Source: Platanthera guangdongensis
Lineage: Eukaryota > Streptophyta > Magnoliopsida > Asparagales > Orchidaceae
Reading direction: 5' to 3'
DNA: 64,000 bases
NCBI GenBank assembly: GCA_039583875.1
Contig: CM077151.1
Span: 108,146,609-108,210,608 of the forward strand
Shown: positions 43,631 to 54,618 of the stretch, in pieces
Position numbering within the stretch: position 1 is the stretch's first letter
Layout: every line of letters begins with the position of its first letter
The notes under the pieces: generated by a model
Databases searched by the model: none
Told to the model about the DNA's origin: nothing
What the model saw: the letters and a program-made list of their open reading frames with translations, nothing else
Translations under genes and position numbers: made by a program

Positions 43631-43646
43631 CCTGGCTCTGATACCA
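43631..43646 (-). other. Primer binding site of copia-G
   Basis: The minus strand reads TGGTATCAGAGCCAGG two bases after LTR end CTTTCA. Confidence 0.88.
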
Positions 43647-43648
43647 CT

Positions 43649-45333
43649 TGAAAGTCCACCTAGTGTCAACTATCTTCACCTATGGGGGGGGGGGGAATAG
43701 GTGACGTGCAGCGTTTTTGCGGAATTTAAAATCGTACCTGCACAATAAAAATAAACTGCACAGCACACAGAATACACAAGCTATTTATAGTGGTTCCCCG
43801 ATTTGGGTACATCCACTTTCCCCATTCGACCTATCTCCCAACAAGGGACGACTCGGTCTCTTCACCAACAGGATTGAAATCCAATCCTTGCACTATCGGA
43901 AGGAACCCTTCCACACGTAGGAGTCAACACTCCCACAACACGGGTTGCACCCAACCCTTACAACTAGGAACCTACGTTCCTTTACAACAAAAGTAAAACT
44001 AGAATGTACGAAAGATATAAACTACGTTTGGAGACTAAGGTGTCCCTTTTTGTTGACGACGTGTTCTTGAAGTCCACAAAGAGTCCACAACCCTAGATCT
44101 CTCTTGGAGAGGATCTCCCCGGAACCGGCGGCGGCAAGATGGGCGGCTGCTAGGTTCACGGGATCGGCGGCGACGACGATGAGCGGCTGCTGTACTTTGG
44201 AGATCCAAACTTCGTCGCAAAGCTAGGTAGGTCTTCCAACGGTCACACTAGGATCAGTCGTCTCGATCGATTCGGACGGGGAAGGTTTTCCCGATCAACA
44301 AATCAAGAGACAAGAGATCTCCGGTTAGACACGTGAGACGCTAAGCTTGGCTAAGCTTCTATCGACCGGAGATCTGGAAGAAACCACGATCAAGACCGGC
44401 GATCAACTCTCTCAAGCGGCGACGGCGGCGGCGGAGCGGAACTCGCGATCTAGGTAACGTCGCGGCCCGTGTTTTCGTCTTTTTCTCCGTCTCCTTGACT
44501 GTTCAAAAATACGCGTGTATTTATACACAAGTATACTCCTAAATGACCGTTGTGGGTCCCACCTGAAGGAAACCCTAGATCCGGTTCAACACAGTGCCAG
44601 CGGCAGAATCCGGTCCAGCTGTTTCCAAAAAAAATTGCCAAGTCAAAATCGGCGAGAATCGAGGGTGATTCTCGACGAATCGGCGAGAATCAGTTAGAGA
44701 TTCTCGACGATTCGTCGAGAATCACTAGTGATTCTCGCCGAATCACTTGATGATTCTCGCCGAATCACTTGATGATTCTCGCCGAATCACTTGTTGATTC
44801 TCGACGAATATTACTTGGCCATGATCTGCCCAACGATGGGTTCGGCGAGAATCACTAGTGATTCTCGCTGAATCTTACTTGGCACCGCTTTGAGGTAGCC
44901 GGATAGAGTCGGCAAGAATCACTAATGATTCTCGACGATTCGGCGAGAATCACTAGTGATTCTCGCCGAATCGGCGAGAATCACTTAGTGATTCTCGCCG
45001 AATTATACTTAGACGATTTTTCGTCTTTCCACCCAAGAGCTGCTCCTTGACCGATCTTTGCTCCTTGTCTGCTCTTGCATAGTTACAGCGCTGTACTTGA
45101 AAGTAAGTGCACTCCAATAGAGAGAGTACACGTAGGCCAACACACTGATCTGCTCAACGAGGGATTATGTCGTGCAGACCCGTGTATATTGACCTACTGC
45201 ACCCTGACATTGGTGTGCACTTAGCGTGGAATAACTGCAAGCACAACTTAAGATGTTTCATCAAATACATTGTGAATTCATCTTAGCTTGACAGGTGGCT
45301 TCCTCAAATCCAGGTAATTGTGGATACAATACC

Positions 45334-45338
<5 letters not shown>
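43649..45338 (-). repeat. 5' LTR of copia-G
   Basis: 1690 bases, matches 29199-30866 throughout. It holds the palindrome array at 44650-45005 (one extra unit relative to the 3' LTR) and the TATA box at 44518-44525. One of the two 32-bp palindromes (44939-44970) is still perfect; the other has a single change. Confidence 0.92.

Positions 45339-45422
<84 letters not shown>
45339..45422. repeat. (TA)n microsatellite at the copia-G and Helitron-M insertion point
   Basis: About 42 TA units between G's right end and M. A further tract lies at 46517-46575. Both derive from the TA tract in A's LTR seen at 11129-11162. Confidence 0.92.
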
Positions 45423-45423
<1 letters not shown>

Positions 45424-46513
45424 GAGTGACAGGCACGGGCCTCCGGCCCTCGTGCCCCGCGCGACAGTACACAGTCGCGGCGGCGGGCTACGCCCGCCCG
45501 CGGCGGGCGAATCGGCGGCTTCGCCCGCCCCCGGCGGGCGAACTGGCGGCTTCGCCCGCGCCCGGCGGGCTTCGCCCGCCCCAGGCGGGCTTCGCGGGAA
45601 GTTCGTATAAAAAATACTTTAATAAAAATTTATTTAATTTTTTCAAAAAATAGCAGGCGGATGAACAGTCGCCCGCGGCCGGCGGGCTTCGCCCTCCCCC
45701 GGCGGACTTCGCCCGCCCCCGGCGGGCTTCGCGTGAAGTTCGTATAAAAAATACTTTAATAAAAATATATTTAATTTTTTCAAAAGAAATTTAATTTTTT
45801 CAAAAAATAGCAGGCGGATGAACAGTCGCCCGCGGCCGGCGAGCTTCGCGTGAAATTCGTAAAAAATAATACTTTAATAAAAATATATTTAATTTTTTCA
45901 AAAGAATAGCAGGCGGATGAACAGTGGTTCATCCGCTTGCTTTGATCAATTTTAATTTAGGCTTAAAATTTAAAATTTCGGCTTTAAATTAAAATTTAGG
46001 CTTTGATCATCCGCCTGCTTTGAACAGTGGCTTATCCTTGAACAGTGGCTTATCCGCCACGCTCATCCGCCTGCTTTGATCAATGTTTATTTAATAAATA
46101 TTATATTAATTTAGGCTTTAAATTGATCCGCCCGCTCCCGCCACGGGTTCTGCCAGTGCTTGCCCAATTAGTCCCACATCATGAAATATGTGTGTAATTC
46201 CGGTGTATATTTATTTCCCTGCATGGGCATAAGAAAATTGTGAAAGTGTGTCTATGCAAATCTTGTTTGGCGGTCCTTTCTTATAGGGGTGGGCTATGTA
46301 TCTTGTTGCTGTTAAATATATAGTAGGATTTTCATAGCTTAGGTTTAGGACACCCTAGTTAGTAGGCTTAAGAGATCTATTAAAATGTGAAGAGGATGTG
46401 ATTTTATTGAGTTCGATCAGACGGTTATTGAATTATGAACTCATGATCTGACGGTTTGTGGAATTTTGAACTCATGATATTCGCAGAGCACAGTATTTCT
46501 TTATATATGGTAA

Positions 46514-46516
<3 letters not shown>
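45423..46516 (-). mobile_element. Helitron-M, non-autonomous Helitron-like element
   Basis: 1094 bases absent from the matching place in A's other LTR (11129-11162). On the minus strand it begins TCTTTACCATATATAAAG, close to the TCTCTACTA...AAAG start of many plant Helitrons. It ends with a GC-rich hairpin (45432-45456, GGCACGGGCC against GGCCCTCGTGCC) nine bases before a terminal CTCG (CTRR expected, one change). It lies between A and T without a target duplication, as Helitrons do. No Rep/helicase frame. Confidence 0.65.
45470..45935. repeat. GGCGGGCTTCGCCCGCC hairpins and about 130-bp tandem repeats inside Helitron-M
   Basis: Many GCGGGCTTCGCCCGC-type hairpins at 45484-45600. Then three partial copies of a unit running from TTCGTATAAAAAATACTTT through ATAGCAGGCGGATGAACAGT at about 45601, 45739 and 45856, later copies shortened. 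Confidence 0.85.
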
Positions 46517-46579
<63 letters not shown>

Positions 46580-47597
46580 TCTTTTGTCTAAAGAGAGAAA
46601 AACGGACGATTTAAGTGCAGGTGCGCGGAAAACGTAATTAGAGGTTTACGATAGCTTCAAATTGAAAAGTGATCAACACGGAAGTTGTAGATCTCGTCGA
46701 GACGAGCAAAGTCCATGTTAACCATTTTTATACGACACCGTTTTTGACCCTCAAAAAGGCTCCCAAATGCAAACTGGAATGAATTTCTCGGGATGAATCT
46801 ACAGTACTGGAGAAGTAGAAAAATGGCTACTCGAGTACTAAAATTTAGTACTCAAGAATATGGAAATAGCACTCGAGAAAAATGGCAGTACTCGATAACA
46901 TTTCGGGCACTACTCGAGAAGAAGCCGAACTATACTCGAGAACTTTACAGCAGTACTCGAGAACATTTCATGCACTACTCGAGAAGAAGCCTAACTATAC
47001 TCGAGATCAGAATGGTTCACTCGACAATTCTATTGCATGAACAGTGTCGTTTTTACAAATATATCCAAAAAATCAAACTATAGAGATGAATAATAAAGGA
47101 CATTTTTGAATAATGCTTTAATATTAAAATAATCATATTTATATGTTTTTGAATAAGGAAAAACGAGATCAAAAAGGAGGCCCCAAATGAACGTCGAATT
47201 GAACGAAACTCACGCCGTAGGCGAACACTGACGCTACGAATCCAACGGCGAAGTCAAAACCTTAATCCGACGAGCCATTCTCGAGATATAAAATTTCAAA
47301 GTCTACAACAAACATAAATTCTACAAAACTTCGGAAATTCGCCGAGGCTCAAATATCGCTCGGATCGCGACGAAACTTGACGAGCATGTCAAAAATTAAT
47401 TTATTTAATTTTACAACGTGAAATTTTCCATTTTCGACAAGGATTCACAAATTTGGCCGACTCGACCGAATAGACGCGAAAACGCACTAACGACGGCTCG
47501 CCGTCAACTCCATGTTAACGAACTTAACGCCCCTTACGCCACTATGGCGTCACCGAGAGGATTAGATAATTGTCGGAAAAAAAATCAGGGGCGTTAC
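46517..47597 (-). repeat. 5' LTR of gypsy-A, segment 3 (5' end)
   Basis: It matches 11129-12185 of the 3' LTR, includes the CTCGAG array at 46800-47030 and ends GGGGCGTTACA before the ATCGG duplication. Confidence 0.87.
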
Positions 47598-48955
47598 AAT
47601 CGGCGCGGATCAAGCTTCTCCGAGTCCCATCGTATCGATCATACACTAATACATAAACCGGTTATGCACAAGGTCGGCTCCCAGAGCACGCAGGCCCACA
47701 AACTGGCACCTAGGTCTCCGTGAGATTGGCCTCACAACAGCTCTTTCATAGAGCTACCGCTGGCGGTAACACTACCGCCTCACGGTATTTGGCAGAAATG
47801 CATTTTTGCCCAGTTTTCCGGGTGCTCCTTGGGGTTAGTCCCCAAAGTTCCCTGCTACAATCTACCGCAGAGAAACACGAAAAACAAATGGCACAGAGTC
47901 TTCTCCGGCAATACATGCATAATGAAACAACACCAATCCAGACCAACCCATACGGATGGGCTTCACAAACCATGCCTATGTCTGTACTTTGATTCTGAAC
48001 TCTATATGCAAAACTACAGGGATAATCCCCGAAGGAATACCTCAAGATCACTGCACACTCGCGGGAGAGGGTTTCCTATGCAAAAGGAAGAGAAATTCAA
48101 ATGTCTAAGTAAAAAATCATTACCCTTTGCTATTTCTTCGGTGCCATGCCCAAGATCTAGATGGATGGATGCGACCGCAACAACCATATCTCCACAAATC
48201 CGGACTCGGCTTGCGCATCAGAGCTTCGGAACTCCTAAGGCGGCGGGATCTCTTCATTCTTCTTCCCTCTTTACTCTCCTTTCTCTCTAGAACTTAGAAA
48301 GAGGGAGTCAATGAAGAAATGAGTTGGGAAAACCTAACTCCCGGTTATAAATCCCCATAAACCAGTAGAGGCACGCACCAGCCATCGGATTTCCAAACAA
48401 AACCAGTGGACGATCAAGATTCCTCCAAGAATTTAGTTTATGAGAGCTACCGCCACGCGGTAGGATGTTACCGCTCCGCGGTAGCACAATCGTTCGGTTT
48501 CTCGAGGACGCCACCGCTTAGAAACCCAATTGGGCGACGACAAGTGGACATGTCATAACTGCTATGCTACTGCAACACGGTAGAAAACTATTGCCACGTG
48601 GTAGTTTACACGTTTTGAAGGACACAACAATACTACTCTATCTCCTGCATTAGGGTTAACGCCATGTGATAACAACCCGAGAGCTCTGTCAAATAAATCG
48701 TCGGGCTACCGCCCCACGCTACCGCTACCGCCGAGCGCAAGTGCTTCTCGAGAACGTCGAGCTCTAATCGCCCCAACCCAAATGTGGAGCCGACTACCGC
48801 AGCTCGGTATGCATTACCGCCCGGTGCTAGCATACACTGAGACGCCGAGAGCATCAAGAGCGTTGAGAGCATCGAGAGAGGAGACCTACCTCCAGCGGTA
48901 GCTCTACTGGCGTGCGGTACCTTCCCAAAAGTGTTTCCTGAACCTGGGCGTTACA
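47598..48955 (-). repeat. 5' LTR of gypsy-C, upstream segment
   Basis: It continues from 8917 after gypsy-A (47598-47602 is the duplicated ATCGG). It matches gypsy-B's LTR in reverse (for example the GTTTTCCGGGTGC region near 47815 against 20085). It ends GGGCGTTACA at 48955. Filled with CTACCGC/GCGGTAG words from 47750 to 48900. Confidence 0.82.
47750..48900. repeat. CTACCGC/GCGGTAG inverted-word array in gypsy-C LTR
   Basis: More than twenty copies of TACCGC or GCGGTA, often as facing pairs such as CTACCGCCACGCGGTAG near 48453. Gypsy-B, same family, lacks this word and carries GTCGAC instead. Confidence 0.8.
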
Positions 48956-49457
48956 TTTTTTCTCCGCCCTGTGCTGAGAATTTACCCGGGGAGCGGATGT
49001 GATAGCCACTTAGTCTTATGACTAACGGTTGCTACGTCTTCCTTTTTAGGAGGAAACCCCGCAGACAGAGCAGCAGCAGGTTATACAGCAGGACAACCAG
49101 GACAGGACGATAGGGCCTGAAGGGATGGTGTCGTCGCAACCGTCAATGACTGTTATGAGTTTTAATGGACTCATGATGTAGTCCTTTGGGCATGTTTTAC
49201 TCGTACTCTGATATTATAGAAGCTTGTTATAGCTTCTTTTTCTTGATGTACTTTTTGGACTATTGTACTTATGTGTGGATTGACTTCTGTTTTATATTCT
49301 TGGTTGGGTTGACGTTGGTTGATATTGGTTATAGCCGACAGGATAGGCGTCTTGTGGTACAGGTTAGCCTGTGTGCTAACGCTACCGCAAGGCGGCTATT
49401 TTGGGCATAAGACACCCATCGTGCCGTGTTTTGTGTTTCGGGAGGGGGGGTCTTAAA
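48956..49457 (+). repeat. 5' LTR of gypsy-K, terminal 0.5 kb
   Basis: It matches the last 0.5 kb of the 3' LTR (56786-57280) and, inverted, 61371-61860. The LTR is cut at 48955 by gypsy-C; the remainder should lie left of the window. The end TCTTAAA is a decayed TCTTACA. A decayed primer site (ATGTATCAGC) follows at 49459-49468. Confidence 0.82.
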
Positions 49458-49967
49458 AAATGTATCAGCTTAATACGATCCTGAATGAAAGAAGTCACTC
49501 AACAATGGTGCCACTCAGATTCGGTTAGTCAGTTTTGGGACAAACTGACTTAGCGGAAGTAGTGGTGTGCCCATATGTAATTCACACTAAGTATGTCCAA
49601 TTTTGACCCTACGATTAGCTAACCTGACCTTAGGTTTGTATCTTTTTATGTCGACCTCCTAAATTTTGGATGATCCCAGGTACGTAAAACTATTGTATAA
49701 AGTCTTGCGAGACCCCATAAGGTAAGCACTTTTGTTTATAGCAGATTTTGAATCTAGCGGAGATAGTAGACATGGCAGATTCCCTAGGGCAACTGATCTT
49801 TTGGATGTTCAGACAAGCGTTAAGAGACCCGCTAAAGGAGTAATAGAAGCAGGACCCAGCTTTAGGATGAGGACTATGAGGAAGAAATTCACACGCTATA
49901 AGCATTCGTCCTTTGTCTACCTAAGTTTGTTCTAGGAATTTGGCTTGAGCCTTTAAAATTTTGATAA
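49458..49967 (+). other. Gypsy-K leader; gag missing
   Basis: 510 bases between the LTR and protease where a gag of over 1 kb is expected. The only frame (49732-49935) has no zinc knuckle or gag motif. A large deletion is inferred. Confidence 0.6.
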
Positions 49968-50294
49968 TTGGGTGTATTGGTTAGTGAGAAATCAGCCTAC
50001 ACTCTGTTCGATACCAGTGCCACACGCTCATTTGTGTCGGCAGACTTTGTTAAAGACCTAGAAGGAGTGCAATACTTCACTGGTATTGCTCGGAGAGTAC
50101 GCCTCCTAGATGGCTCTGAGATGATCGCAATTACCAAGTGTGAATTGGAGATACTCCTTGGGGGAAAGATCTTCGATACCACTGCCACAGTTTTGAGGAT
50201 GCCAGAATTTGATCTCATTCTGGGCATGGTGTGGTTGGATTGGCATTACGCAAGAATTGACTACGCAGAGAAGCTGATTTACTTGAGACATTGA
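49968..50294 (+). pseudogene. Gypsy-K aspartic protease
   Basis: TLFDTSATRSFVSADFV aligns with the usual FDTGATHSF active site, with Gly changed to Ser. The later DLILGMVWLDWHYARIDY (usually GMDWL) confirms the family. One frame of 108 codons, ending at a stop. Confidence 0.8.
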
Positions 50295-50336
50295 GACACT
50301 GAAGTCATTTTCCGAGGTATAAGATTCGCTCAACGC

Positions 50337-51253
50337 TTGCTATTATCTTCAATTCAGGCCTTGAAAGACCATGTGAGAGGGGATGAAGTTTACATGATAT
50401 GTTTCGAACTGAAAGATATGACAATAGATATGAAGGATGTGCCAATGGTGTGGGATTTTCCCGAGGTATTTCCAGAGAAATTGCCAGGATTACCCCCGTA
50501 TAGAGAGGTGGATTTTCAAATTAAGCAAGTACCAGGTGCCAAGCCCGTCTCCAGGGCCTCTTATCGAATGGCCCCGAAGGAACTCACAGAGTTTAGAGTC
50601 CAGTTACAAGAACTAGTGCAATCAGGATTTGTTTGCCCCAGATCATCACCTTGGGGAGCCCCTGTTCTGTTCGTTAAGTAGAAGGATGAGACCTTACGAT
50701 TTTGTATTGACTATTGGGAGCTCAACTGACAGACTGTGCAGAACACCTATCTGCTACTCCGGATCGATGAGTTGTTCGATCAATTGGCAGGAGCGCATTG
50801 AGTTTCCAAGTTGGAATTACGCTCGGGGTATTATCAGTTGAGGATACAAGAGGAGGACATTCAGAAAATAGCTTTTAGCTCAAGGTACGACTTGTATGAG
50901 TTCACCGTGATGCCGCTTTGGCTCACAAATTTCACTTCAGCTTTCATGAGACAGATGAACAAAGTGTTTGAGCCTATCTAGACATCTTCATCATCGTCTT
51001 CATCGATGGAATTTTGGTCTACTCAAAGACAGAGGAAAAGCATGTCAAACAATTGAACTTGGTAATGAAAAAGCTAAAAGAGCACGCCTTATTTGCGAAG
51101 TTCAGCAAGTGCGAATTCTGCCTCCAAGAAGTTGCCTTCATGGGCCATGTAATAAGTAGGGCTGGACTAGCAGTTGACCCGGACAAAGTGCGTGCCATGA
51201 AGGAGTGGTCACCTTTGAAGTCAGCGGCCAATGTGCGGAGTGGTCACCTTTGA
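50337..51253 (+). pseudogene. Gypsy-K reverse transcriptase, many breaks
   Basis: 50337-50681 encodes the entry ([48 protein letters not shown]) up to a TAG. Scattered pieces follow (CIDYWELN, GYYQLRIQEEDIQ), then the active-site region, where the DD motif reads as FIDGILVYS (one Asp lost). 51014-51253 ends with SKCEFCLQEVAFMGHVIS. Not functional. Confidence 0.75.
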
Positions 51254-51274
51254 AGTCAGCGGCCGATGTGCGGA
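51202..51274. repeat. 35-bp tandem duplication in gypsy-K pol
   Basis: The segment beginning TGGTCACCTTTGAAGTCAG occurs at 51206 and 51241 with one difference. 35 is not a multiple of three, so it shifts the frame. Confidence 0.92.
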
Positions 51275-52047
51275 GTTTCCTTGGACTTGCCGTGTATTAT
51301 CGCAAGTTCGTGAACGGATTCCCAAAGATTGTCCTTCCTCTTACTACTGACAAAGAAAGGTGTGCCATATGAGTGGACACCCCAGTGTGAAGCTGCGTTC
51401 CAAGAACTGAAGGACAGACTTACTACCGTACCCATCCTAACCCTTCCATCCGGAAGGAAGTATTTCAAGTTTATACTGGCATGTCGTATCAAGGGATGGG
51501 AGCATTATTGATGCAGCACGGGCATGTGATTACATATGCTTCAAGACAGCGGAAGAAGCATGATGTCAACAATCCAGTACATGATTTAGAATTGGGAGTA
51601 GTGGTATTCACCTTGAAGGTCTGGAGACAATATCTATATGACATCGACTGCGAAATCTTTTCGGACTAGAAGAATCTAAAGTACGTTCATACTCAGAAGG
51701 AATCGAATTTAAGACAACGAAGGTGGTTAGAATTTTTATGTGATTATGAATTTACTTTGAATTACCACCCCAGAAAAGCAAATTCCGTTGCTGATGCTTT
51801 GAGTAGAAAGGTACCAGAATCGAGCCCTGAGTCCCGATTGATGAGTATGAAATTAGCTTGGATGCTCGAAGAAATGGAGATTACCCTGGTATATAAAGAC
51901 CATTCAGAAGGGTATATGGAGTACTTTGCTACGATGAGCATAGTTTGTGATATCCGGGACCGAATCCGGGCAGAGCAAGGAAAGGATGCTGCTCTAGCCC
52001 GATGTTTAAGTCAATTGAAGACGGGACTACTGAAGAGTCTTCCCTAA
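51260..52047 (+). pseudogene. Gypsy-K RNase H
   Basis: Pieces in changing frames: YEWTPQCEAAFQELKDRLTT, then GALLMQHGHVITYASRQRKKH, NPVHDLELGVVVFTLKVWRQ, a stop where DHKNLKY is expected (CEIFSD, stop, KNLKYVHTQKESNLRQRRW), and NYHPRKANSVADALSRKV. Confidence 0.78.
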
Positions 52048-53221
52048 AAGACGACCTCGTTCATCTCCATGGCCGGATTTACATTCCCAAAGGTGGTAAA
52101 ATTCGGGAAGATATCTTGAGAGAGGCACATTGCTCTCAGTATTCAGTCCATCCTGGGATTGTCAAGATGTACGCCGACTTGCGGAAGACCATGTGTTGGC
52201 TGGGAATGAAGATAGATGTCAGATATTTTGTTACGCACTGCGAGGCCTGTCAAAGGGTGAGTCGTAATGCAAGAGCCACGATGGATTATTACAATCGTTG
52301 TCCATGCCCGAGTGAAAGTTCGAGGATATCTCCATGGACTTCGTCCATGGGTTGCCTCGCTAACGCTTATGGAATGATTCGGTTTGGGTAGTCGTTGACC
52401 GCCTAACAAAGGTAGCCAAGTTTATTCCTAGAAAGAAAGAAGCTCATGTGGATGTTTTGGTACGCCTCTTTATGGAGCGGTTTGTACGATACCATGGCAT
52501 GCCAAAGACAATTATTTCTGACCTGGATGGTCGTTTTACCTCTAAAGAATGGAAGGCCGTATAGGCGTATTTGGGTTCACGCCTTACTTTCAGCACAACC
52601 TTTCATCCTCAGACGGACGGGCAGTCTGAGAGGACCATCAGAACTTTGGAAGATCTATTGAGGTTGTGTGTGCTGGATAGAGGGGAGCCGTGGGAAAGGC
52701 TCTTACCCCTTGTAGAATTCTCATATAATAACAGTCACCAGGTCAGTATCGGGATGGCACCCCATGAAGGCCTTTACAGAAGAAGGTGTAGAACCCCCTT
52801 GTCATGGGTGCAAGATGAAGACCCAAAGGTTTTGAGAATTGAGTACATCGATGATACTGATGCCATTGTTAGACAAATACGGGACCGCATGCTTGAGGCT
52901 CAAAGTCGGCAGGCTAAATATTATATTGTAAAACACCGGATGGTGGAATTTCAAGTGGGTGACAAAGTGTTCCTGAAGATTCGGCAGATACATGAAGTGT
53001 CATGGGTACATGGTGTGAAGAAGCTCAACCCAAGGTACGTCGAGCCGTACATCATATTGGAAAAGATTGGCCCTTTGGCCTATCGGTTGGAGTTACCGCC
53101 AGAGCTGGAGAACCTTCATGACGTATTCCATGTGTCGTCACTCCGGAAGGCACTGTTGCGGCCCGATCAACATATCCCCTCCATCGATGGAGCAAAAGAA
53201 ACCGTAGATCTGTACAACTAG
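52002..53221 (+). pseudogene. Gypsy-K integrase
   Basis: 52002-52391 has the zinc finger (AHCSQYSVHPG...CEACQRVS); a frameshift follows. The core reads WVVVDRLTKVAKFIP, IISDLDGRFTSKEW, then 52571-53221 [21 protein letters not shown] with the catalytic Glu, and GDKVFLKIRQ, LNPRYVEPYIILEKIG, HDVFHVSSLRKAL at its end. Confidence 0.8.
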
Positions 53222-53385
53222 AGCCGGTGCAGATAGTGGACACCGAGACAAGGAGTTTGCTTCACAAGACTGTTCCTTTGGTAAAGGTGCTGTGGTCAAA
53301 TCATGGGAAGGAAGAATTTACTTGGGAGCCGGTGGACTTGATGCAGAAGCACTACCCGGAGTTGTTTCGACAAGATAAATTTTAA
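53222..53385 (+). pseudogene. Gypsy-K chromodomain-like tail
   Basis: After a stop the reading continues with VPLVKVLWSNHGKEEFTWE and MQKHYPELF, the Del/Tekay-type tail. A GGGACGAAATC block follows at 53442-53452; the polypurine tract is eroded. Confidence 0.7.
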
Positions 53386-53699
53386 AAGCATATTTTATTT
53401 CATTTCCTGCTTTTCTCTCCCCATAGCCTTAGCCTGATTTCAGGGACGAAATCTTTTATTTTGTTTACAGGATTTTTAACGTCCCGAGTCGCGATAGGCC
53501 CTCGTGCGCACTTTTAAGTCAGGAGAGCTGACTTGGGCTCAGGGTGTGCTGGCAGATAGGCTTGCACCTGAGTTGGGGAGGAGGTGTAGATTCCTCCCGA
53601 GAAGGACATGGGTAGTGACACAGGCATGTCTCTACCCGTGTGGTGTCTTTGTAAATTTTGTGCCTGACTCGACAAGTAAAATTCGTCAGATATCGTCAC

Positions 53700-54440
53700 A
53701 GATATCTGATGAATTCGTCGAGTATGGTTTATGAAGTTGAGACCAATGCTATTCGTCGAAAATCGGATGAATTGGTCGAGTATATGGACTTATAAATTAT
53801 TCTGGAAAGTTGGCGTTGAGTGGACTCAACGCCACCCGACGAATTAGGACTTAGAAATAATTTTGGAGAGTTGGTGTTGAGTGTACTAAACGCCACTCAA
53901 CGGGGCATTGAGAGTGTTGAGTGCACTTAATGCCATTTGACTCGGAAGATATCTCAGATAACTAGTGTCAAGTGCATTGAGTGCACTCGACGCCATTAAG
54001 CTGAAAGGCGTCGAGTCCGTCGAGTGCACTCGACGCAACTCAATGCTTTTAACTTTAAGTTGTTTTGCCGTCTTTAGGCATTGAGTGCACTCAACGCGGT
54101 GTTGAGTGCACTCGATGCCACTCAACGCTTTTAACTTTAAGCTATTCTGCCGTCTTTAGCGTTGAGTGCACTCAACGCGGCATTGAGTGCACTCAATGCA
54201 CTCAACACTTTTAACTTTAAGTTGTTCTGCCGTCTTTAGGCGTTGAGTGTGTTGAGTGCACTCAATGCACTCAACGCTTTTAAATATAAGTTGTTCTATT
54301 GTCTTTAGTCGTTAGTGCATTGAGTGCACTCAAAGCGACATTGAGTACACTCAACACACTCAACGCTTTGACACTAAGAATTTTCTGGCTGCTGTAGGCG
54401 TTGAGAGTGTTGACTGAACTCAATGCTTTTTACCTTAGGT
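53700..54440. repeat. GTTGAGTGCACTCAAC tandem array in U3 of gypsy-K 3' LTR
   Basis: Units of about 85-95 bases: a palindromic core around TTGAGTGCACTCAA followed by CTTTTAACTTTAAGTTGTT and CTGCCGTCTTTAGG. About seven units. The first part (53700-53800) has ATTCGTCGAGTAT words instead, also present in copia-H. Confidence 0.9.
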
Positions 54441-54611
54441 GAATTTTTGGCCCTGTTTGCTGCTTCATATCAATAGGCTGAACCGGGTTTTTGGGAATTG
54501 CGCCAAACCGACTTAAATGGGTCGCGTCCTTTCAAAATGACATATTTGAGCAATATAAGCGATCCAATAATAGGACGACACGTGGCAGACGGTTTCAACT
54601 CTAATTCTTTT

Positions 54612-54618
54612 TATAAAA
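54612..54618 (+). promoter_or_regulatory. Probable TATA box of gypsy-K LTR
   Basis: TTTTTATAAAAGAG, about 170 bases downstream of the palindrome array. Confidence 0.6.

Larger units (their letters stand above)
29199..45338 (-). mobile_element. Copia-G, non-autonomous copia-like LTR element with gag and a non-pol reading frame; copia-E nested in gag
   Basis: Matching LTRs at both ends (29199-30866, 43649-45338), primer site next to the right LTR and polypurine tract next to the left LTR give a minus orientation. It is inserted in a TA tract of gypsy-A's LTR, so the 5-bp duplication (ATATA or TATAT) cannot be told from the repeat. After removing copia-E it is about 8.65 kb. Gag is present, no protease, integrase, reverse transcriptase or RNase H can be found, and a long unrelated frame fills the 3' half. 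Confidence 0.85.

Noticed and set aside
46160..46260. U6 or U3 snRNA gene
   Set aside because: The promoter-like words are present, but no conserved snRNA start or body follows.
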